This document shows positions 1-5,637 of a stretch of DNA of 5,637 nt, piece after piece (positions within the stretch are counted from its first letter, which is position 1; every line of letters begins with the position of its first letter). The position numbers and the translations under genes are program-made. The notes under the pieces are model-generated. The model saw only the letters and a program-made list of their open reading frames with translations. It had not been told where the DNA came from and did no database searches. The DNA is from Bacteroidota bacterium (lineage in GTDB: Bacteria; Bacteroidota; Bacteroidia; Cytophagales; Cyclobacteriaceae), in contig JAPUIM010000215.1 of assembly GCA_027297025.1 (NCBI GenBank), positions 1 through 5,637 on the forward strand. Direction: 5' to 3'.

Positions 1-672
1 ACCTGAGGAACCTCTTGAACCATAAATGGCAGAAGCTGAACCATCTTTTAGCACATTGATTGACTCAATGTCATTAGGATCTACATTATCAAAAGATGCG
101 CCAATCACACCATCAATTACCACCAATGGCTCGGTGTTGGCACCTACTGTTGATATACCTCTTAGCCGCATGACCGGGGCCGTATTTGGATCACCGCCTC
201 TATTGTATACGCTTAAGCCAGGAACCTTTCCTTGCAAAAGCTGAGCCGGATCATTTATATTCCCCTGGTTAAAGTCTTCGGCGTCCAGTGAAACTACCGC
301 ACTGGTAATCTCTTTCTTATCCTGGGTACCGTAACCTATTACCACTATTTCTTCCAGAGCCTGTACATCCAGTGGCATTGCCACATTCATCACAGACTGA
401 TTGCCCACGACAAGCTCCTGGGTTACATAACCTACAAAAGAAACGACCAAAGTGGCATCTTGACCTACTTGCAGGGTGTAATTCCCGTCAAAGTCGGTAA
501 TGGTACCATTGGTAGTCCCTTTTTCTACCACATTCACCCCCGGTAGCCCCGAATCATCGCTGGAATCGGTGATCCTACCAGAAACTGACTGCTGTGCATA
601 GGCCCAGTTGAAACAGGCCAAAGCCAACAGTGTGATAAGTCCTCTGCTTAGTTTTAGATAGTTGTTCATCAT
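1..672 (-). CDS. SusC/RagA-family TonB-dependent outer-membrane receptor, N-terminal part (cut by window edge)
   Basis: This is the first 224 codons of a SusC-like receptor, a TonB-powered outer-membrane barrel that normally works with a SusD lipoprotein to import glycans or other large nutrients. Residues 1-26 look like a signal peptide: a basic start (K7, R10), a hydrophobic core GLITLLALA, and a likely cut after AYA before QQSVSG. Residues 29-100 form the carboxypeptidase-D-regulatory-like domain (GRITD, GVNV, TDFDGNYTL, VSFVGY). The TonB box EEIVVIGYGTQ is at 107-117. The plug domain follows, with LLQGKVPGL (145-153), LRGIS (170-174), VIDGV (185-189) and LKDGSASAIYGSRG (208-221). Two adjacent ATG codons (672 and 669) could start it; I chose the first. 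The frame is open to base 1. Full-length family members are about 1000 residues, so roughly three quarters, including the barrel, lies outside. A susD gene would be expected further left. Family assignment is firm. The substrate is unknown; the neighbouring genes make an alpha-glucan plausible by inference only. Confidence 0.95.
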   Translation of the reverse strand, partial: MMNNYLKLSRGLITLLALACFNWAYAQQSVSGRITDSSDDSGLPGVNVVEKGTTNGTITDFDGNYTLQVGQDATLVVSFVGYVTQELVVGNQSVMNVAMPLDVQALEEIVVIGYGTQDKKEITSAVVSLDAEDFNQGNINDPAQLLQGKVPGLSVYNRGGDPNTAPVMRLRGISTVGANTEPLVVIDGVIGASFDNVDPNDIESINVLKDGSASAIYGSRGSSG

Positions 673-692
673 ACGTTAGAGATTTGGTTAAT

Positions 693-706
693 AATAATTA
701 ATTATT
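693..706. repeat. 14-bp AT-only palindrome in the SusC-like gene leader
   Basis: AATAATTAATTATT is a perfect palindrome 21-34 bp upstream of the chosen SusC-like start. In RNA it could form only a weak A-U hairpin near the ribosome-binding region. In DNA this AT-rich a context makes chance a real possibility. No function is claimed. Confidence 0.3.
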
Positions 707-726
707 GAGTATTTAATTTAATGGAT

Positions 727-741
727 AAACATTAAATGTTT
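727..741. repeat. 15-bp inverted repeat AAACATT-A-AATGTTT upstream of the SusC-like gene
   Basis: Seven-base arms AAACATT (727-733) and AATGTTT (735-741) flank a single A, centred about 62 bp upstream of the start codon. The position suits a regulator site at or just downstream of a promoter, or a leader hairpin. The AT-rich background weakens the case, and no regulator family can be named from it. Confidence 0.3.
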
Positions 742-947
742 GTTGTGATTTGTATTTTTTTTAGAAAACTAGCTTAGATCAAACAAGAATGTTTTCAGAA
801 ATATATTGCGTTATTTTTCAATTTTTCCAAATAAGATAAGGTAAAAATCCTTTTTGGTAAAATTAATTTCATTCAATAATAATATGAATTTACTAAAAAT
901 ACATGCATTATCTACAGAAATTTCGCATTTATTTTTCGAATTCGCAC

Positions 948-963
948 CCGCAAACGTTTGCGG
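948..963. promoter_or_regulatory. Candidate LacI/GalR-family operator (perfect 16-bp palindrome)
   Basis: CCGCAAACGTTTGCGG is a perfect palindrome with a central CG and the GCAAAC/GTTTGC half-sites typical of operators bound by LacI/GalR-family repressors. It lies about 283 bp upstream of the SusC-like start and about 92 bp past the stop of the phosphorylase-like gene. Neither strand has a T-run after it, which argues against a terminator. Its 12-bp core matches 11 of 12 bases of the inverted repeat at 2978-2993, upstream of the phosphorylase-like gene. LacI-family regulators are known to control sugar-use genes. The regulator is not in this window, so the assignment rests on the site's form and position. 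Confidence 0.6.
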
Positions 964-1047
964 AATGAATGAATCGTTGAAGAGGGGAGCATCACAACCC
1001 CCTTATTCTCAAATTCCTGTTCAATTAATCGTTATTAAGCTATTCTC

Positions 1048-2727
1048 CTACAAAGCTTTCACCAGCTCCGGCACGTTTTGATATAGTTGACGATAGTACT
1101 CATCTGCCATCCTATCTGAGTCGAAGTAGGGTATTACATCGCGCATGCTGTTCATTACCACTTCCGCCCATTTTTCAGGATTATTGTAATACATGGGAAT
1201 TATCTCTTTTTCCAGGATATCATATAGGTGGGTAGCGTCTAATTGATCCTGTTTATTTACCGGTAGTGACCCATTTTCGTGGGGAACCACAAAACTGTTC
1301 ACCCCGTGTTTGGCATATTCTAAAATCCAACCATCATTGGTGGAAAAATTCACTGAACCATTCATGGCTGCAGTCATTCCACTGGTACCGGAAGCTTCCC
1401 TGGGTACCCTGGGTGTGTTAAGCCAAACATCGGAACCAATTTTAGCCATCCTGGAAAGATGCAGTTCGTACCCCACCATAATGGCACTGTTCATATAGTT
1501 CTTGTTTAAATGGACCAGGGTATCAAATTGACTAATGGCAAAATAATCCATGGGATAAGGTTTTCCTGCCCAAACGATCTGAATCGGATATTCCTTATTA
1601 GTCATTATTCTTTCAAACCTTTCTTCATCAGATGTGATCAGATCAGCCCGCTTATATCCGGCAAATCGCCGGGCCCATACGATAGTCAAAACTTTGGGAT
1701 CCAGTATTTTTCCAGTTTGATCAGCCACTAGCTCAAAAAACTTTTTCTTCAAATCTTTCTTCCTCTTTAAAATGTATTTGCCGTCATTCCGCTCCACGGC
1801 ATCATATAACTTACGATCTGCCCAGTACTTTTTGTTTTGGGCATTGGTAATAGCAATAATTGGGCAAATGTCGTCATAGCCAGACCACATCTCATTAGAG
1901 ATCTCCCCATGTTTTTTGGATACAGCATTGGCCATGCGGGCCATTCTTAGGGCCACCAGACTAGTGTTAAAACTTTCTCCTTCTATTCCCGCGATCTTTC
2001 GTACCTCTTCCAAGGGGGTTTCACAGAAGTAGCTCATTTTCACCAGCAAACTCACATCATGAATTTCATTTCCTGCCTCTTCAGGAGTATGGGTGGTGAA
2101 AACAAACCTTTTACGTACTTCCTTCAAATCCTGGTACTTGTTATATAAATAAAAGGCCACCGGCAATGCATGCGCTTCATTGATATGATAAACCTCGGTT
2201 TCTCTTTCCAGAATATCCAAAAGTTTCGCACCTCCCACTCCCAATAAAATACTTTGGGCTACCCTGGTGATATTGTTGGCATCGTATAAACGGTGGGAGA
2301 TTGATTGCGATAGATAATCGTTTTCAGGTATATCGGTGGACAAGAAGAATATGGGTACCGTACCGAAAGTACCAGGGGGTAAATAAAAGGCCTTTACCTT
2401 TATTGTATGGCCATGAACGGTAATTTCATACTCAATGCCAGGATCTTCCAGAAAGCTATAGATCTTTTCCTGGAAAAGCACATCCATAGTTTTATCTCCT
2501 TTTCTTACCTGATCGTAATAGCCGTATTTCCAAAGTATTCCAATTCCAACCATATTCTGATGCAACTCGTAAGCGCTTCGCATATGAGACCCCGATAAAA
2601 ACCCCAATCCACCCGAATAGGTTTTTAATGGCTGATCAATGGCAAATTCCATACTGAAATAGGCCGTAGGTTTTTCATATTTTGGATCGAATTCGTAGGG
2701 GTGTTTAAAGTCTTCTGAGAATTTCAT
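1048..2727 (-). CDS. glgP: Short-form GT35 alpha-glucan phosphorylase-like protein lacking the canonical PLP lysine
   Basis: This 559-residue protein belongs to the short alpha-glucan phosphorylase group of GT35; animal enzymes are about 840 residues. Family members release glucose 1-phosphate from alpha-1,4-glucan using phosphate and pyridoxal phosphate (PLP) in the cytoplasm. Visible signatures: AYFSMEF (22-28), the glycine loop YSGGLGFLSG (37-46), HINEAHA (181-187), TTHTP (211-215), WARRFAGYKR (351-360), and EASGTSGMTAAMNG (444-457). R354 and K359 match the phosphate-site R569 and K574 of rabbit muscle phosphorylase. The odd point is T452, which falls on rabbit K680, the lysine that binds PLP. 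It is encoded by an ACT codon at 1374-1372. There is no frameshift or stop, so the gene looks intact and under selection. It may be a divergent phosphorylase, a glucan-binding or regulatory relative, or a transferase with another donor. The ATG start is preceded by an A-rich stretch with no clear Shine-Dalgarno sequence. It lies 347 bp after glgB and probably has its own promoter. Membership of the fold is sure; the activity is not. Confidence 0.9.
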   Translation of the reverse strand: MKFSEDFKHPYEFDPKYEKPTAYFSMEFAIDQPLKTYSGGLGFLSGSHMRSAYELHQNMVGIGILWKYGYYDQVRKGDKTMDVLFQEKIYSFLEDPGIEYEITVHGHTIKVKAFYLPPGTFGTVPIFFLSTDIPENDYLSQSISHRLYDANNITRVAQSILLGVGGAKLLDILERETEVYHINEAHALPVAFYLYNKYQDLKEVRKRFVFTTHTPEEAGNEIHDVSLLVKMSYFCETPLEEVRKIAGIEGESFNTSLVALRMARMANAVSKKHGEISNEMWSGYDDICPIIAITNAQNKKYWADRKLYDAVERNDGKYILKRKKDLKKKFFELVADQTGKILDPKVLTIVWARRFAGYKRADLITSDEERFERIMTNKEYPIQIVWAGKPYPMDYFAISQFDTLVHLNKNYMNSAIMVGYELHLSRMAKIGSDVWLNTPRVPREASGTSGMTAAMNGSVNFSTNDGWILEYAKHGVNSFVVPHENGSLPVNKQDQLDATHLYDILEKEIIPMYYNNPEKWAEVVMNSMRDVIPYFDSDRMADEYYRQLYQNVPELVKAL

Positions 2728-2900
2728 TGCTCATTTTAAGTTTGTAGAAAAAATGTAAATTTTTTGACCGATAATTCTGTTCTTTTTCAGGATTAGGCAA
2801 AATCAAACCTTAACTGTAAAAAATAAGGACTTTTGCCCCGGATCAGAAGTGAGAGATATTTTGGAAGTTTTACTAAAAACAAAAGAAACATAAAAACCTA

Positions 2901-2927
2901 CGGCCGATAGCTATCAAATTGAGGCCG
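2901..2927. repeat. Palindrome GATAGCTATC bracketed by CGGCC/GGCCG arms
   Basis: The 10-bp perfect palindrome GATAGCTATC (2906-2915) sits directly after CGGCC (2901-2905), and a matching GGCCG follows at 2923-2927. This is the most G/C-rich patch of an AT-rich gap. Read on the minus strand, a T-rich but interrupted stretch follows (about 2900-2873), so a weak terminator for glgB is possible. The 5-bp outer stem and 17-nt loop make it a poor one. It could equally be a protein-binding site about 180 bp upstream of the phosphorylase-like start. Confidence 0.3.
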
Positions 2928-2977
2928 AAGTTATAATCAAAAATTTAACTATGGTAGTCCTTTGGTGCAAATTTTTG

Positions 2978-2993
2978 ATGCAAAGGTTTGCAT
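2978..2993. promoter_or_regulatory. Candidate LacI/GalR-type operator upstream of the phosphorylase-like gene
   Basis: ATGCAAA-GG-TTTGCAT has perfect 7-base arms around a 2-bp centre. Its core GCAAAGGTTTGC differs from the core of the palindrome at 948-963 only in one central base. It is centred about 258 bp upstream of the phosphorylase-like start and about 90 bp past the glgB stop. A further TGCAAA half-site (2966-2971) lies on its left. Outer arms TTTTTG (2972-2977) and CAAAAA (2998-3003) extend the symmetry with a 4-nt offset. The centre GG in place of CG makes this a less ideal operator than the other. Confidence 0.5.
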
Positions 2994-3074
2994 GACTCAA
3001 AAAGGCATTTTCTGATCACATTATAATCTCAAATCAAATAATTTTCTTCCGACCTCTTTGAACCTTTTGGTCAA

Positions 3075-5093
3075 CTACTTCTTTTTTACTTTGGTTTTAA
3101 GGTTAGTTTTTGTGGGCTTTGGTTTGGTGGTTTTAGCCTTTTTCTTTGACTTTGGCCTCAATATGCATACCCCCAGAGGAGGCACCTTTATCTGGATCGA
3201 GAAATCCCTGCCGTGATAGGGTTTTTTATCAACCTTGATTACCGCCCCGGAATTGGTCATTCCACTGCCCCAATATTTTTTGTCATCAGTATTTAATACC
3301 TCTTCCCAAGATTCACTTTTGAATATCCCTACCTGATACGTTTCATAGGCCTTAGGAGTAAAATTGCATATCACCACTAAACAATCCTGGGGTTCTTGTG
3401 CTTTTCTTAAATAAATTAAAATGGAGTTTTTAGAATCTGATAGATCTATCCATTCAAAACCCGCTGCATCAAAAGCCATCTGGTATAATGCTTTTTCTTT
3501 CCGGTATAGATGATTTAAGTCGGTGATCAATTGTTTAACCCCTTTATGCTGATCATGATCCAACAGGTACCATTGAATGCTGGTATCGTGTTTCCATTCG
3601 GTAGTCTGACCAATCTCATCTCCCATAAATAACAGCTTGGTCCCCGGATGGGTGTACATATAACCATAAAGTAATCTGAGGTTTGCAAACTGCTGCCACT
3701 CGTCCCCCGGCATCCGTCCAATTAAAGGGCCCTTTCCATGCACCACTTCATCGTGAGATAGAGGAAGCACAAAATTTTCGGTGAATGCATAATTCAGACT
3801 GAAAGTGATATTGTTTTGGTGATATTGACGATAAATGGGGTCTTTCAAAAAATAATCCAAAGTATCGTTCATCCATCCCATCATCCACTTCATGCCAAAG
3901 CCCAGGCCACCAATATAGGTTGGCCGGGAAACCATAGGCCAAGCGGTGGATTCCTCGGCAATGGTCTGTACATCGGGGAAATTTGAATACACCTGTTCAT
4001 TCATTTCCTTTAAAAAAGATACGGATTCCAAATTTTCTCTTCCCCCGTACTCATTGGGGATCCACTCCCCTTCATTCCTGGAGTAATCCAGATAAAGCAT
4101 TGATGCCACCGCATCCACCCTTAATCCATCGGCATGATAGTATTCCAACCAAAATAAGGCATTACTGATGAGGAATGATCGTACTTCACTACGTCCGTGG
4201 TTAAATATGTAGCTTTTCCAATCGGGATGGAAGCCCTTTCTGGGATCAGCATGTTCGTATAGGGCTGTACCATCGAAATTTAGCAATGCGTGGGCATCTC
4301 CAGGGAAATGAGAAGGCACCCAATCCAATATTACTCCAATACCATTATTATGGAATTTCTCCACCAAGCCCATTAATTCCTGGGGGGTTCCATATCTGGA
4401 AGATGGGGCGTAGTAACCGGTTACCTGATATCCCCAGGAGCCGAAGAAGGGATGTTCCATAACCGGAAGGAGTTCTACATGGGTAAATCCCAGTTCCTTT
4501 ACATAATCAACCAATTCATCTCCCAACTCCTGGTAGGACAATGACCGATTGGCATCTTCAAATCTTCTTTTCCACGATCCCAAATGTACTTCGTAAACAG
4601 CATAAGGTTGATCAACAGCATTGTGTTTACTTCGGGATTTCATCCATTTTTGATCGTTCCAAGTATGACTCAAATCCCAAATCACCGAGGCAGTTTTCGG
4701 AGGCATCTCCCATAAAAACCCATAAGGGTCTGCCTTCTCCAATACCTGCCCACCTTGATTTGAAAATATTTTGTACTTATATACATCACCCTGGCGCATA
4801 TTGGGTATAAATCCTTCCCATATGCCTGAACCATCCCATCGCGACAGCAATGAATGATCATCCCCGTTCCAGTGATTAAAGTCGCCAATCACCGAAACCT
4901 TATTAGCATTAGGAGCCCAAACCGCAAAATAGGCTCCCTTTACTCCCTTCAGTTCGGTGAGATGGGACCCCATTTTTTCATATAATTTAAAATGCTTCCC
5001 CGATCGAAACAGATCGATATCAAAATCGGTGAAAAAGCTATGGGGTTTTACCCGATTGTCACTAGTAGGTTTTACTTTGCTTTTGGCTGACAT
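3075..5093 (-). CDS. glgB: 1,4-alpha-glucan branching enzyme
   Basis: This 672-residue GH13 enzyme cuts an alpha-1,4-glucan chain and rejoins it as an alpha-1,6 branch, making branched glycogen in the cytoplasm. A CBM48 beta-sandwich occupies roughly residues 30-130 (YFAVWAPNA, VSVIGDFNHW, YKYKI). The catalytic barrel spans roughly 165-520, with YEVHLGSW (167-174), DWVPSHF (257-263), nucleophile D327 in GLRVDAVASM, acid/base E380 in TIAEEST, and D448 in LSHDEVVHGK. The C-terminal beta domain ends near residue 645 (GVCILRP). All three catalytic residues are present. Only about 30 residues precede CBM48, so the extra N1 domain of the 728-residue E. coli enzyme is absent. A lysine-rich tail ends the protein. 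The ATG lies 1 bp after the upstream kinase stop (TAA at 5097-5095), pointing to co-transcription and possible translational coupling. Placement after a maltokinase suggests it branches polymer made by the GlgE route, which is inference because glgE itself is not visible here. Confidence 0.97.
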   Translation of the reverse strand: MSAKSKVKPTSDNRVKPHSFFTDFDIDLFRSGKHFKLYEKMGSHLTELKGVKGAYFAVWAPNANKVSVIGDFNHWNGDDHSLLSRWDGSGIWEGFIPNMRQGDVYKYKIFSNQGGQVLEKADPYGFLWEMPPKTASVIWDLSHTWNDQKWMKSRSKHNAVDQPYAVYEVHLGSWKRRFEDANRSLSYQELGDELVDYVKELGFTHVELLPVMEHPFFGSWGYQVTGYYAPSSRYGTPQELMGLVEKFHNNGIGVILDWVPSHFPGDAHALLNFDGTALYEHADPRKGFHPDWKSYIFNHGRSEVRSFLISNALFWLEYYHADGLRVDAVASMLYLDYSRNEGEWIPNEYGGRENLESVSFLKEMNEQVYSNFPDVQTIAEESTAWPMVSRPTYIGGLGFGMKWMMGWMNDTLDYFLKDPIYRQYHQNNITFSLNYAFTENFVLPLSHDEVVHGKGPLIGRMPGDEWQQFANLRLLYGYMYTHPGTKLLFMGDEIGQTTEWKHDTSIQWYLLDHDQHKGVKQLITDLNHLYRKEKALYQMAFDAAGFEWIDLSDSKNSILIYLRKAQEPQDCLVVICNFTPKAYETYQVGIFKSESWEEVLNTDDKKYWGSGMTNSGAVIKVDKKPYHGRDFSIQIKVPPLGVCILRPKSKKKAKTTKPKPTKTNLKTKVKKK
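3078..3155 (-). other. Lysine-rich C-terminal tail of GlgB
   Basis: Residues 647-672 of the branching enzyme, after the last strand-like segment GVCILRP, contain 13 lysines in 26 residues along with several Thr and Pro and no acidic residue. The stretch (for example KSKKKAKTTKPKPTK) is almost certainly disordered. It reads in frame to a normal TAG stop, with no sign of frameshift. Branching enzymes usually end at or near the beta domain, so this is an accessory extension. It may bind acidic partners, nucleic acid or the cell envelope, or may be neutral drift. Confidence 0.75.
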
Positions 5094-5094
5094 A

Positions 5095-5637
5095 TTATTT
5101 TTTTTCAGTTTCTAATATTTGCATGATTCCTTTTAAAGGGATTATCACCCAGGTGGGCCTGGAATTTAGTTCGTAACCCAATTCATATACTGCCTTTTCC
5201 AATAAGTGGTACCTCAGTAAATAATTAATTTCCGGCATGTATCCAATATCCAGGGCATTGTCCATGGCCGTCTTTATGTACGAATTGAGGTACACCGAAA
5301 TGATGGCCTGATAATATTTTTCTCCAGCAGTGAATTGGTCTTCCAAGCTAAGTTTTGATTTCGACCCTTTATCAAAAATAGTTGCATATACCGCATAATG
5401 AAAAGAGCGAAACATTCCCGCCACATCTTTCAGAGGTGATTGTTTGACCTTGCGGTCCCTGATGGTGCATTCTGGCTCACCTTCAAAATCCAAAATACAA
5501 AAATCACCATCAGTTATCAGTACTTGTCCCAAATGGTAATCCCCATGGATCCTAATCCTCTGGCTGGATAATCTTATTATATCTAAGCCAATAATCGTTC
5601 TTTGGATGAATTGCTTATTGTCTAAGAATTTTAAGGC
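5095..5637 (-). CDS. Maltokinase-type kinase, C-terminal 180 residues (stand-alone or tail of a TreS-maltokinase fusion; cut by window edge)
   Basis: The frame is open from the right edge to TAA at 5097-5095. A TTG at 5532-5530 is an internal leucine of a conserved motif, not a start. Maltokinase phosphorylates maltose with ATP to maltose 1-phosphate, the donor for GlgE. In this fragment HGDYHLGQVL (31-40) is the catalytic loop of the aminoglycoside-phosphotransferase-like fold, and DFEGEP (50-55) is the metal-binding motif. SPLKDVAGMFRSF (67-79) and the C-terminal block LLEKAVYELGYELNSRP (145-161) then WVIIPLKGI (163-171) are characteristic of maltokinases. The N-terminal cap and ATP-binding lobe lie outside. 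In many bacteria this domain is fused to the C-terminus of trehalose synthase (TreS), which turns trehalose into maltose. Only sequence to the right could show whether that is so here. It ends 1 bp before glgB, so the two are surely one operon. Confidence 0.92.
   Translation of the reverse strand, partial: ALKFLDNKQFIQRTIIGLDIIRLSSQRIRIHGDYHLGQVLITDGDFCILDFEGEPECTIRDRKVKQSPLKDVAGMFRSFHYAVYATIFDKGSKSKLSLEDQFTAGEKYYQAIISVYLNSYIKTAMDNALDIGYMPEINYLLRYHLLEKAVYELGYELNSRPTWVIIPLKGIMQILETEKK

Larger units (their letters stand above)
673..1047. other. Intergenic region between the phosphorylase-like gene and the SusC-like gene
   Basis: This 375-bp stretch is very AT-rich, especially from about 673 to 910. 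I see no convincing gene on either strand. It should hold the 3' end of the phosphorylase-like transcript and the promoter and leader of the SusC-like gene, both on the minus strand. It contains a perfect 16-bp palindrome (948-963), a 15-bp inverted repeat (727-741) and a 14-bp AT palindrome (693-706). A short G/C stem (AGGGG at 983-987 against CCCCT at 999-1003) lies just after the phosphorylase-like stop, but no T-run follows it. I found no clean match to the Bacteroidota promoter pattern (TTTG, then TAnnTTTG). The nearest is TAGTTTTC on the minus strand at about 763-770, which lacks a well-placed upstream TTTG. Confidence 0.7.
2728..3074. other. Intergenic region between glgB and the phosphorylase-like gene
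   Basis: No gene is visible on either strand in this 347-bp stretch. Such a gap between genes on the same strand suggests a separate promoter for the phosphorylase-like gene. It holds an operator-like inverted repeat (2978-2993) with extra TGCAAA half-sites beside it, and a palindrome, GATAGCTATC (2906-2915), bracketed by CGGCC (2901-2905) and GGCCG (2923-2927). A bulged hairpin (TTGAACC at 3058-3064 against GGTCAA at 3069-3074) directly follows the glgB stop but has no T-run. I could not assign promoter boxes with confidence. Confidence 0.7.

Noticed and set aside
26..244. Plus-strand 72-codon open frame
   Set aside because: It is antisense to the clearly coding plug domain of the SusC-like receptor.
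948..963. Palindrome as a rho-independent terminator of the phosphorylase-like gene
   Set aside because: Neither strand has a run of T after the stem, and the central CG with GCAAAC/GTTTGC half-sites fits a LacI-type operator better.
983..1003. AGGGG/CCCCT stem-loop as a terminator
   Set aside because: The stem is only 5 bp with an 11-nt loop and is followed on the minus strand by CTTCAACG rather than a T-run.
854..1081. Plus-strand 75-codon open frame in the gap, running into the phosphorylase-like 3' end
   Set aside because: It begins at a TTG in AT-rich DNA, has no recognisable motif, overlaps the real gene antisense and contains the operator palindrome.
3058..3074. Hairpin TTGAACC-TTTT-GGTCAA just after the glgB stop as a terminator
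   Set aside because: The stem is bulged and short, and no T-run follows in the direction of transcription.
3527..3942. Minus-strand 64-codon open frames inside glgB (3527-3721 and 3748-3942)
   Set aside because: They are out-of-frame shadows of the GlgB catalytic domain, whose own frame is uninterrupted and carries every catalytic motif.
5530..5532. TTG as the start of a separate 145-residue gene before glgB
   Set aside because: This codon is the leucine of HGDYHLGQVL, and the frame continues upstream with maltokinase-like sequence to the window edge.

Overview
The window most likely comes from a member of the Bacteroidota, probably a Cytophagales- or Flavobacteriales-like lineage. Evidence: a SusC/RagA-type TonB-dependent receptor with its carboxypeptidase-regulatory-like domain and EEIVV TonB box, very AT-rich intergenic DNA, no clear Shine-Dalgarno sequences, and an alpha-glucan phosphorylase-like protein of a type I associate with this phylum (the last point is from memory and was not searched). 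All four genes are on the minus strand, so the biological reading order runs from the right edge to the left edge.

In reading order: (1) 5637-5095, the C-terminal 180 residues of a maltokinase-type kinase, either stand-alone or the tail of a TreS-maltokinase fusion, cut by the window edge. (2) 5093-3075, a complete GH13 1,4-alpha-glucan branching enzyme (GlgB) starting 1 bp after the kinase stop, with an odd lysine-rich C-terminal tail. (3) 3074-2728, a 347-bp non-coding gap holding a GCAAA-GG-TTTGC inverted repeat. (4) 2727-1048, a complete short-form GT35 alpha-glucan phosphorylase-like protein. (5) 1047-673, a 375-bp non-coding gap holding a perfect 16-bp palindrome with almost the same core, plus AT-rich inverted repeats near the next start. 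(6) 672-1, the first 224 residues of a SusC-like outer-membrane receptor, cut by the left edge.

The genes read as an alpha-glucan module. Maltokinase makes maltose 1-phosphate, the donor for the GlgE route to glycogen, and GlgB branches the polymer. The GT35 protein would be expected to handle glycogen or maltodextrin, and the SusC-like receptor may import oligosaccharides, although its substrate cannot be read from this fragment. The kinase and glgB almost certainly share a transcript. The other two genes follow long gaps and probably have promoters of their own.

The two most interesting points are these. The GT35 protein has threonine (T452) where classical glycogen phosphorylases have the lysine that holds pyridoxal phosphate, although other active-site signatures are kept, so its annotated activity is open to question. 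Both long gaps carry a LacI/GalR-type operator candidate (GCAAACGTTTGC and GCAAAGGTTTGC), suggesting that one sugar-responsive regulator controls both the intracellular enzyme and the uptake receptor. I found no mobile element, CRISPR array, tRNA or rRNA.
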